A stretch of DNA of 64,000 bases. It comes from Pontiella desulfatans (GTDB taxonomy: Bacteria > Verrucomicrobiota > Kiritimatiellia > Kiritimatiellales > Pontiellaceae). Below the pieces are notes generated by a model. That model worked only from the letters and a program-made list of their open reading frames with translations, was not told where the DNA came from and did no database searches. The translations under genes and the position numbers were made by a program. Below are positions 29,108 through 36,691 of this stretch, piece after piece. The first letter of the stretch is position 1. The number at the start of each line of letters is the position of its first letter. The stretch lies in the NCBI RefSeq assembly GCF_900890425.1, contig NZ_CAAHFG010000001.1, positions 1,736,001-1,800,000 on the forward strand, written 5' to 3'.

Positions 29108-31333
29108 ATGGCAAAACGGCTTAAACATACGGCAGGGCTTCTGTTGCTGGCACTCGTTGTTTCAGGGGGGGCCTGCGGACAGGCGGTGGTCTCCTCGGTT
29201 TCAGAGCTGCGCAAGCTTTCCGCCGCCGAGGCGGCCGAGGGGCGGACGGTGGGGTTGGAATCGCAGGTGGTGCGCCTCGGGCCGAGCGGCTCGCATTTCT
29301 TTGTTTTTTCGGGAGCGGGCGGCGGGGCCTATGTTCAGCGAAGCTTGGAGCTGGCCAAGGAGCTGAACCTCAAGGTGGGGGACATGGTCCGGATCCACGG
29401 GAAGACCTACCCGGGCGAATTCTATCCCGCCATCATGGCCGAAAAGGTGGAGTTGGTGGGAACGCGGGAGTTGCCGGAAGCCCGCCCGTTCCAGTTGGAC
29501 GAGATCCACCGGCCGGCCAGCGACTGCGATTGGGTTTCGGTCGAGGGCCGATTGATTGCCTCTTCGGACCATGCCACGCAATTCGGCCGGTTCTATATGC
29601 TGCTGGAAATCAACGATTCCATTCAGCTGGGCGTTCATCTTCCCGCCCGGCCCGGGTTGTGGAAAAGGTTGCCCGAGCTGATGTTCCGGCGGGTGCGCTT
29701 CAATGCCGTGGTCGGGACGCTGTATAACGGGCAACGTCAGTTGACGGGCCGTGTTTTCATTGTGGACTCCATTGATGACTTCAAGTTGCTGGACGAGGAG
29801 GGGCTGCATGCGGCGACCCGCAACCTGCCGATTCAGTCGCTCATGCGTGTGCATGTCGATCCGCGGGAGGCGATCCGCACGCAGGGGGTGGTCACCCATG
29901 CTTCGGCCAACGAAATTTTCCTGCGGGGGGAGGAAACGAGCCTGCGGGTGGCGGTGCTGAACAGCAACGGCCTGAAGGAGGGGCAGACGGTGGAGGTGGA
30001 AGGGTTTGTCTGGCCTCAGCCGATCAGTCCGGCCTTCCGTGCCCTGAAGGTGCGGGTGCGGAAAGAGGCGGTTGGGCAGCCGGTTCCGAAAGAGGTCGAA
30101 CTCGATGAACTGTTTGGCTCCGGCCAGCCCGAAGATTTGCTGGACTCCCGGATGAACTATGAGCTGGTGCGGATCCAGGCCCAGTTGCTGGACATTGGCA
30201 AGTCGTTCGGCATATCGCGCGATGTCGGGGAGGAGAGTGGGCAGCAGAGTCTGTTGTGCCGGTCGGGATCGCACGTGTTCGAGGCCCGTCTGCCGGAGGG
30301 TATGGCGGCCATCAAGGCCCTGGCGCCCGGCGCAGAGCTTGAGCTGACGGGAATCTGCCACCTGATGCACGATGAAAACATGCTGTGGCGGCTCTATTCC
30401 GACGGGCTTTGGCTGCAGGTTCGTGGCGAGGGCGATGTGGTGGTCTTGCAACCCGCACCGTGGTGGACACCGAAGCGGCTTTTGTGGGTTGCGGGAATTG
30501 CCCTAGGGGCGTCGGCCTTGTTTTTGGTTTGGATTCTTGCGCTCCACAAAACCGTGGACCGGCAAACGGGCATCATCAGCAAACAGGTCGAACGCGAAAC
30601 CATTCTCGATGAACGCGCGCGGATCGCCCGCGAGCTGCACGACAACCTGGACCAGGGCCTGACGGGCGCGGCCATTCGCCTGCAGGGCTGCCGCAAGTTT
30701 CTGGAAACCGGTTTCAAACGGCATCTGGAATTGCTCCATTTCTTTGTCGACCAGGAAATGGTGGCCGATCCCGTCCAGAAACAAAAACTCGTGGAGCATC
30801 TCTCTACGGTGGAAAAGGATTCCGCCACCAGCCGTGATGATTTGCAATCGGTTCAGGACATGCTGGGGTATTGCGGGGAGGAATCGCGCTCGCAGATCCT
30901 CGATTTGCGCGGCGGCCCGTTGGAGCGGATGGATCTTCCGGCGGCTTTGCGGGAAACGCTGGAGCCCCTGGCCGACGAGTGCGGCGCGCGGTTGGATATT
31001 GTGGTGCAAGGCGAACCCCGCCGTTTGAAGCTGCGGGCGGAACGGAATTTCCTGCTGGTGGCAAAAGAGTCGGCCACGAACGCGGCGCGTCATGCGGCGC
31101 CTTCGCTGATTCGTCTAACCCTGGCCTACAGACCGGATTCCATCGTGCTGGATATCGTGGACGACGGCAGCGGGTACAATGTGAGCCAGGATTCCCCCGC
31201 TGGGCATTTTGGATTGCAGGGCATGCGCGAACGTGCGAATAAACTGGGCGCGGAATTCAAGATTGAAAGCGTGGCGGGAGAGGGCACCTCCGTCCATCTC
31301 GAACTGGCGACGGTCGAGTGGGAATTGGAGTGA
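29108..31333 (+). CDS. NarL-type sensor histidine kinase with large beta-rich sensor
   Basis: 741 residues from ATG 29108; GTG 29066 is an alternative. A signal-peptide-like start ([24 protein letters not shown]) precedes about 450 exported residues of repeated OB-fold-like units ([50 protein letters not shown]). A membrane segment ([22 protein letters not shown]) lies near 460-482. The HisKA_3 box [19 protein letters not shown] carries the phosphoacceptor H511. An insert of about 90 residues precedes the HATPase: [29 protein letters not shown]. It overlaps the next gene (TGATG), so it pairs with the response regulator. The ligand is unknown. Confidence 0.92.
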   Translation: MAKRLKHTAGLLLLALVVSGGACGQAVVSSVSELRKLSAAEAAEGRTVGLESQVVRLGPSGSHFFVFSGAGGGAYVQRSLELAKELNLKVGDMVRIHGKTYPGEFYPAIMAEKVELVGTRELPEARPFQLDEIHRPASDCDWVSVEGRLIASSDHATQFGRFYMLLEINDSIQLGVHLPARPGLWKRLPELMFRRVRFNAVVGTLYNGQRQLTGRVFIVDSIDDFKLLDEEGLHAATRNLPIQSLMRVHVDPREAIRTQGVVTHASANEIFLRGEETSLRVAVLNSNGLKEGQTVEVEGFVWPQPISPAFRALKVRVRKEAVGQPVPKEVELDELFGSGQPEDLLDSRMNYELVRIQAQLLDIGKSFGISRDVGEESGQQSLLCRSGSHVFEARLPEGMAAIKALAPGAELELTGICHLMHDENMLWRLYSDGLWLQVRGEGDVVVLQPAPWWTPKRLLWVAGIALGASALFLVWILALHKTVDRQTGIISKQVERETILDERARIARELHDNLDQGLTGAAIRLQGCRKFLETGFKRHLELLHFFVDQEMVADPVQKQKLVEHLSTVEKDSATSRDDLQSVQDMLGYCGEESRSQILDLRGGPLERMDLPAALRETLEPLADECGARLDIVVQGEPRRLKLRAERNFLLVAKESATNAARHAAPSLIRLTLAYRPDSIVLDIVDDGSGYNVSQDSPAGHFGLQGMRERANKLGAEFKIESVAGEGTSVHLELATVEWELE

Positions 31334-31389
31334 TGCTCGCGGAAGAGGCCCCGATGGAGTCATCGGGCAAAGCAAAAAAGGGAAATACC

Positions 31390-32019
31390 ATGGGCAAGAA
31401 TACAACCGTTTTGATTGTGGACGACAATGCCATGCTGCGTTTTGGGCTGGCCGGGGCCATCGGGCATGAGGAAGGGCTTGAGGTTGTCGGCGAAGCCGCA
31501 TCCGGAGCGGATGCCTACGATCTTTATGCGATGCTCAAGCCGGATGTGGTGACCATGGACTACAAGATGCCCGGCGAGGACGGGGTGGAATGCACCCGCC
31601 GCATCCGGGCCGATTTCCCCGATGCGAGGATCATTCTGTTTTCCGTGTTTGAATCGGAAGAGGATATCTGGAAAGCCGTGAAGTCCGGGGTGAAGGGCTA
31701 TCTCACGAAAAATGCCGGCGCGGTGGAGGACGTGATGGAGGCGATCCACGAGGTCGCCGATGGCGGAACCTATTTCCCGGCATTGATTGCCCAGAAAATC
31801 GAAGTCCGCAAGCAGCAGGAAGAGCTGACCCCGCGCGAGCTCGAAGTGCTGCAGCTGCTGGGCGAAGGCAGGAGCAACAAGGAAATCCTCGATCATTTCG
31901 ATATATCCCTTTCCACTGTTAAGCATCACATTACCAATATCCGCGAAAAACTGGGGGCCGCCGACCGCACTCAGGCGGTCGTTATTGCCTATAAAAGAGG
32001 CATTTTAAAGGTAGATTAG
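31390..32019 (+). CDS. NarL/FixJ-family response regulator
   Basis: 209 residues from ATG 31390, which has an AAGGGAAA ribosome site. An in-frame ATG at 31333 overlapping the kinase stop would add 19 residues. The receiver domain has [11 protein letters not shown], phosphoacceptor D57 in [14 protein letters not shown] and K in ILFSVFES and GYLTKNAG. The LuxR-type HTH is [15 protein letters not shown]...[25 protein letters not shown]. Partner of the kinase above. The operator-like GGTC repeat just downstream (32041) makes the next gene a plausible target. Confidence 0.93.
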   Translation: MGKNTTVLIVDDNAMLRFGLAGAIGHEEGLEVVGEAASGADAYDLYAMLKPDVVTMDYKMPGEDGVECTRRIRADFPDARIILFSVFESEEDIWKAVKSGVKGYLTKNAGAVEDVMEAIHEVADGGTYFPALIAQKIEVRKQQEELTPRELEVLQLLGEGRSNKEILDHFDISLSTVKHHITNIREKLGAADRTQAVVIAYKRGILKVD

Positions 32020-32040
32020 GCCGTTTATCCTCTCGGGCAG

Positions 32041-32062
32041 GGTCAAATGGTCCTTTTGGTCC
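32041..32062 (+). promoter_or_regulatory. triple GGTC direct repeat
   Basis: GGTC-N4-GGTC-N5-GGTC, 22 bases after the response-regulator stop and 130 bases before the fibronectin-III gene. Its complement contains GGACCAAAAGGACC, close to the GACCAAAAGTCC of the site at 10244. TTATAC at 32085-32090 is a candidate -10 element. Confidence 0.4.
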
Positions 32063-32100
32063 ATATACTGCAAAACCCCTTATTGTTATACCTCACAATG

Positions 32101-32166
32101 TTAACAGTCGCGTTAGTAGGATTCCGGTGCGAACCGGGCCGCGCCACTGGCGAACCGAGGAGATCA
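32101..32166 (+). ncRNA. cobalamin-riboswitch-like leader (short)
   Basis: The leader carries, in the order found in cobalamin riboswitches, TTAGTAGGA, GGTGCGAA-CCGG, CGCCACTG and GAACCGAGGAGATC (compare family words TTAAnAGGGA, GGTGnnAnnCCG, CCGCnACTG and GAAGCCAGGAGACC). Two hairpins form: CCGG-TGCGAA-CCGG and CGCC-ACT-GGCG. The final GAGGAG is the ribosome site of the next gene, so folding could hide it. The spacing between CACTG and the 3' block is much shorter than in full-length members, so it may be degenerate or a look-alike. Confidence 0.45.
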
Positions 32167-32170
32167 AACA

Positions 32171-35100
32171 ATGAGGAAACAATTAACTCTGATGTTATGT
32201 ATGTTGACTGCTGCTTTTGCTGTTCAGGCTGCAGATATCAATATTTTTGACATCGACTTCAGCACATACAGCAATGGAGATATAGATGGAGTGAACGGCT
32301 GGGTCACGACCAGTAGTTCCAGCTTCAGTGTCACAAACAGTACGGAAGTGTCTTTAGACGGATCGGCAGGATCGCACCGTATGATGCTCACCACGAGTCC
32401 ATCAACATTGGGCATCGGTGAGTCGCTTGAAATTACGTTTGATGCGCGGTATAGCATTCCCAGCATTCGTCAGCATGGTCGTATGATGATGTTTGGTGTT
32501 CAGACAAATGGAGTGGACGCTTCCGGCGGACAGGCTGAAACGGTATCCGGCTTTTTAAACTTCTTCGGTGCGGAATTGTCCCGTGAAGCCGGGCAGTTGC
32601 GTTATAATGCGGATTCTGCCAGCTGGTGGGTGAATGATGGCACCCATATCGAGACCAGTGCCACGAATGTGTCCATGAATCCATTTGGATATGATTTTGT
32701 AACCATGACTGATATCGGTCTTGTTGATTCTGATTCAGACGTTGTGCGCACCACCTATCTCATTACCAAATCGCATGTGACCAATGAGTTCGACGTCTCC
32801 GTGACGATTTCCGACAGCATAACAGGCTTCTCGGAAACGTATGCAGAGGCTGGGATTTCACGTCCGGGTGCCTGGGCCGGTAACGAGCTCTATTTCTTCC
32901 TCGATACCAATCCGGAAGCAGGTCGCGATTACGGTATCTTCGTTCAGACCGCAAAGATGGATCGACTGGATCCTGTTCCGGTTCCGCCCGCCTCAGTAAG
33001 CGCGCTTGGTCTGGATGGTTCTGTATCTTTAACCTGGACCGAAATGGCCGGAGCAGCTACGTATGACATCTACAGATCCACGACCTCCGGCGGATCATTT
33101 ACACTGCTTGCCAGTGATGAAACACAACCCTATTCCGATACTTCGGTAGCCAATGGAACAACGTACTACTATACGGTGGTCTCAAAGTTTACCAACGGTG
33201 ATTCTGCTCAGTCTGGTGAGGCACAAGCCACGCCTAAAGCCATCTTCGACAACGTGACGGTATATGATAACGATTTTTCCAGTTATTCGCTGGGTGATCT
33301 GACGGTTGTTTCAACCGACTGGGACGAAGTTTCCGGAAGTGGCAGCAATGCATTTGCCGTTATCAATGATAATGGAACGAATAAAGCGGATACCGTTGCC
33401 ACGCAGGCTGATCATGATAGCGTTGAAGGTAATGCGGTTTATCTGGACAAACTGCTTCGCAACGATGCTGACGATATTATCGAAGGACATATTGATTTGG
33501 TCTTCAGCGTGACTGCAAATAGCGGGACTGATGCGGTTTATACGCACAAAAACGTATTCACATTCGGTCCAACGACCAGTACGGCTGATTCGCTCAAGGT
33601 AACCGGAAAAGATAACATGGCACTGCTTAACGCCAAAATGCGCTATGAGAACAGGCTGCTGATTATGTTTGGCGATGACAGCATCACCGAAGCGAACGCG
33701 CTGGCGATTGTTAACTTTAACGAGCTAGGCTGGAACCCGAAACCGAACTCCGGCCAGAGCTGGGTAGGTACTCCAGGTACTGCAGACCTGGAAACAGATC
33801 CACTCCGCATTTCTTACAAATTCCGGAAAACACGCGAAGACGGTGTTTACCAGGTGTGGGCCTCTGTATCCAACATGAATACGATGATCACTTATAGTGA
33901 GTCTGAAAACGAGTTCAGGACGCTGGAACGTCAGGATCTCTATGATTCTCCGGCGACGTTGTTCGGTATGAGCCATGATTATCAGGCTAAGGTGGATAGC
34001 GAAGTGGATATAATTGATGTAACGGTGAATGAAATGAGTGTTACGCATTCAACGCAGGAACCCGCTGTAGTTGTTCCGCAGGTAACCAGTGTCCTTTCCG
34101 GCGACCGGCAGGTCTCCATTACATGGGAACCGATATTGGAAGCTTCGGGCGGTTACACCCTTACCGTGGTAACACCGGACAGCGAAGAATACGTTGTGGC
34201 AGAAAATACGACCGAAACAACAATCACAGATTCGCCGCGTTGGAACGATATTGCCAACACGTACACCCTCACGGCGAACTTCGATTCCGAGCTGACTCCG
34301 AATACCGCCAGCACAAACTTTGTGGCGGCGCCGGTTGGATTGGTGTCGGCATTCGAAGTTGATTCGTTTGGTACTGCAAATATGGATACGGCTCTCTTGC
34401 AGATATCAAATGCGGTGGACTGGGCGACTATCGATGCCATGACCACGCCATTCTTTGAAAATGGAGAGAATAGTTATACTGGGCCCACGCTGTATGGAAT
34501 GTACAAGGGCAAGCAGGCTGTGGATGGTGTGCTTTTGCAGACCCGAGTCCAGGACGCTGGCGGGAAGGTTAACTTTACCCTCGATAAGGGATGGAAATCC
34601 TGGCCTTACGCATCTGTACTCGCCTTCGTTGAGGCATCGGATATGGGTACCGCAACCTTCGATGCGACTGCGGAAACCCTGAATGTCCAGGTGTCCTGGG
34701 GCGCTACCACAACCGGTAATGCCGGTAATCAGGATAATGGTCTGCGTCTTGCGATTCGCAATGGTTCAACCTGGTATGCTTCCGATGAGAATATTGTTGC
34801 AAGTGATGCAACAAAGAATGATCCCAAAACCATCATTGTTGCCGATGTGGCCAGTGCCGACTGGAGGCCGATTACCGGAATCAATGCCGCTGCCACGTCA
34901 GAAATGTGGATTGGCGGGGTTGTGGACGGCAGTACCTTTACGGATGTCAACGCCGTGGGCTGGTTCCAGGCGCGGGGCTGGGTATCGAGTATTTACGGGC
35001 TTGAGGTCAAGGTGCAGGGCGCACTGCCTTCCTATGAATACTGGACGGAAAACAGCGGACTGGTCAGCTCAAACAATGCGGCGACCGCCGATCCGGACCT

Positions 35101-35422
35101 CGATGGGCTGGTCAATGAGAAGGAATATGCCTTCGGCGGGAACCCGCTCGTGGCCGATACCGCTACGTTGCCGGTGATGGATCCAGCCGTGGTTGATATT
35201 AGCGGCACGGACTACCTCACCTATGTCTACCAGAAGCGGCGTGATCCGGTTTCCGGCATCAGCTATGCGCTCAAGACCACCACCGACCTGGTCAACGTGC
35301 CTTTTGCGGCCAACGGTGCTGTGCTGACCGATGAGCAGGTGATCGATTATTACTGGACGGCGGTGACCAACTACGTTCCGTTTACTGCAGATAAAACCTT
35401 CATCAAGGTTGACGTGGAATAA
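32171..35422 (+). CDS. large secreted multidomain protein with two fibronectin-III domains
   Basis: 1083 residues. Signal peptide MRKQLTLMLCMLTAAFAVQA. Three beta-rich modules (about 25-270, 360-630, 720-955; the first two start with similar IFDIDFSTYSNGDI and VYDNDFSSYSLGDL) alternate with FnIII domains (about 270-356 with YDIYRSTTSGGSF, and 630-720). The last 130 residues (ADPDLDGLVNEKEYAFGGNP, then YVYQKRRDPVSGISYALKTT and TFIKVDVE) match the tail of the protein at 53572. GC content rises near that tail. It is probably an extracellular or surface polysaccharide-binding protein. No catalytic motif was recognised. Confidence 0.8.
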   Translation: MRKQLTLMLCMLTAAFAVQAADINIFDIDFSTYSNGDIDGVNGWVTTSSSSFSVTNSTEVSLDGSAGSHRMMLTTSPSTLGIGESLEITFDARYSIPSIRQHGRMMMFGVQTNGVDASGGQAETVSGFLNFFGAELSREAGQLRYNADSASWWVNDGTHIETSATNVSMNPFGYDFVTMTDIGLVDSDSDVVRTTYLITKSHVTNEFDVSVTISDSITGFSETYAEAGISRPGAWAGNELYFFLDTNPEAGRDYGIFVQTAKMDRLDPVPVPPASVSALGLDGSVSLTWTEMAGAATYDIYRSTTSGGSFTLLASDETQPYSDTSVANGTTYYYTVVSKFTNGDSAQSGEAQATPKAIFDNVTVYDNDFSSYSLGDLTVVSTDWDEVSGSGSNAFAVINDNGTNKADTVATQADHDSVEGNAVYLDKLLRNDADDIIEGHIDLVFSVTANSGTDAVYTHKNVFTFGPTTSTADSLKVTGKDNMALLNAKMRYENRLLIMFGDDSITEANALAIVNFNELGWNPKPNSGQSWVGTPGTADLETDPLRISYKFRKTREDGVYQVWASVSNMNTMITYSESENEFRTLERQDLYDSPATLFGMSHDYQAKVDSEVDIIDVTVNEMSVTHSTQEPAVVVPQVTSVLSGDRQVSITWEPILEASGGYTLTVVTPDSEEYVVAENTTETTITDSPRWNDIANTYTLTANFDSELTPNTASTNFVAAPVGLVSAFEVDSFGTANMDTALLQISNAVDWATIDAMTTPFFENGENSYTGPTLYGMYKGKQAVDGVLLQTRVQDAGGKVNFTLDKGWKSWPYASVLAFVEASDMGTATFDATAETLNVQVSWGATTTGNAGNQDNGLRLAIRNGSTWYASDENIVASDATKNDPKTIIVADVASADWRPITGINAAATSEMWIGGVVDGSTFTDVNAVGWFQARGWVSSIYGLEVKVQGALPSYEYWTENSGLVSSNNAATADPDLDGLVNEKEYAFGGNPLVADTATLPVMDPAVVDISGTDYLTYVYQKRRDPVSGISYALKTTTDLVNVPFAANGAVLTDEQVIDYYWTAVTNYVPFTADKTFIKVDVE

Positions 35423-35452
35423 AGTTTCATCTCATGGAGAGTCATCTCCTCC

Positions 35453-35507
35453 GGGAAATCCCGCTTCGGCGGGATTTCCCGACATACGTTGAAGGTAGGT
35501 TTTTTTT
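35453..35507 (+). terminator. 12-bp UUCG hairpin terminator
   Basis: GGGAAATCCCGC (35453-35464), a TTCG loop and GCGGGATTTCCC (35469-35480) form a perfect 12-bp stem 31 bases after the stop. An 8-T run follows about 19 bases later. Termination of the fibronectin-III transcript is the simplest reading. Confidence 0.75.
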
Positions 35508-35542
35508 AGGAACTGAATTGGAATCAGAAAAAAGGAAAAAAC

Positions 35543-36400
35543 ATGAAAAAAAATAAAAACAGATTCGCACTGCTCGCGCTGGCGAGCATGGTTGGCGCAA
35601 CCGCGACGGCGACGATCATCGTTTCTGATGACTTCAGCGGCTATACTGCCGGTGCGGTAATTGGGGGGCCGAACTGGAATCCCAAGTGGGATGGCGGGGA
35701 TACATCCCAACAAAGCCTGTTCAGGGCAGAATCGGGTGGAACGGGTTATGCGGTGCTTGATACGACCGTTGCAAAGCGTTCGTACCATATTCCCAACCAG
35801 ACTTCATTCACCATGGGCCCTGGCTTGACCGCAACAGTCAGCTCGGATTTCCGCTACAGCCATGAGGCCGGCGGCACGATTACCGCCAATCTCAACAAGA
35901 ATATTTTTGGACTGCTGGTAACAGACCAACCTCAATGGTGGAATGGTGCTAATAAGAATTTTTCGCTGGCAAATCGCGGCAATGCCATGGGAAACACTTT
36001 GCCGGCATCTCCATTTGTCGAAGGCTGGATGACGCATGGTTCGCTAGGTGTTGACACGACTGTCGGCGGATTGAGCCACTGGCTCCGCGTGGACTGGGAA
36101 CTCACCGATAATGGTTCGACCATTCTTGGACAGGCGACCATTACCGATCTTGATACGGCCACGGTACGCTATACCTCGACACAGATTGATCTAGGGCTTG
36201 CATCCGGTAGCACGCTATATGCTGGTTACAGCACAGACTGGAACGATGTTGGCGCTGTCGATATTGCCTCATTCTCAAAAATCGATGAAGTCCACATGGA
36301 TAACTTCCAGATTGAAGTCATCCCGGAACCGGCCACGCTGGGGCTGATTTCCGCGTTTGGCGGAGCGGTGTTGTTCATCCGCCGGCGCTTCATGCTCTAG
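35543..36400 (+). CDS. PEP-CTERM-anchored secreted protein
   Basis: 285 residues with a lysine-rich signal peptide (MKKNKNRFALLALASMVGATATA). The C-terminus VIPEPATLGLISAFGGAVLFIRRRFML is a PEP-CTERM sorting signal: PEP motif, membrane segment, arginine cluster. It would be processed by an exosortase, which is not in the window. The body (DDFSGYTAGAVIGGPNW...DEVHMDNFQIEV) is LamG-like and beta-rich. It is probably a surface or exopolysaccharide-associated protein. AAAAAGGAAAAA precedes the ATG. Confidence 0.88.
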   Translation: MKKNKNRFALLALASMVGATATATIIVSDDFSGYTAGAVIGGPNWNPKWDGGDTSQQSLFRAESGGTGYAVLDTTVAKRSYHIPNQTSFTMGPGLTATVSSDFRYSHEAGGTITANLNKNIFGLLVTDQPQWWNGANKNFSLANRGNAMGNTLPASPFVEGWMTHGSLGVDTTVGGLSHWLRVDWELTDNGSTILGQATITDLDTATVRYTSTQIDLGLASGSTLYAGYSTDWNDVGAVDIASFSKIDEVHMDNFQIEVIPEPATLGLISAFGGAVLFIRRRFML

Positions 36401-36429
36401 AGCGGATCACGATTGAGATGATAAAAAAG

Positions 36430-36553
36430 TAAGGCCTGAACTTAGGGCGACTCGTCCGCCGTAGCTCGAAGAGCGAAGGAGGAAGCCCGTAGATCCGGCC
36501 ATCACGGCACGGAAGCCAGACCCACGCTGCTTCGCAGCTCAATTCAGGCTTTA
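36430..36553. repeat. 124-bp element with 13-bp terminal inverted repeats
   Basis: Ends TAAGGCCTGAACT (36430-36442) and AATTCAGGCTTTA (36541-36553) pair at 11 of 13 positions. Inside are a CGCCGTAGCTCGAAGAGCGAAGG arm pair and a GCTGC-TTC-GCAGC hairpin. No ORF. It resembles a MITE or palindromic repeat, or a structured non-coding RNA, since a strong terminator lies 55 bases downstream. Confidence 0.55.
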
Positions 36554-36607
36554 CGACATCGCAAGGGTTAAATGCTCTGGTTTAAAACTGGATTAAATTG
36601 TGAATAG

Positions 36608-36633
36608 GGGCACTTTCGCAGTGCCCTTTTTTT
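36608..36633 (+). terminator. intrinsic terminator
   Basis: GGGCACT/AGTGCCC stem with a TTCGC loop and seven T's. It ends transcription from the PEP-CTERM gene, or from a short RNA over 36430-36600. Confidence 0.9.
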
Positions 36634-36691
36634 CAGCGTTATCAGCTGGCTGGTGTCGAATAGATAGTAACGTGATAAGAGGAGAGAAAAT

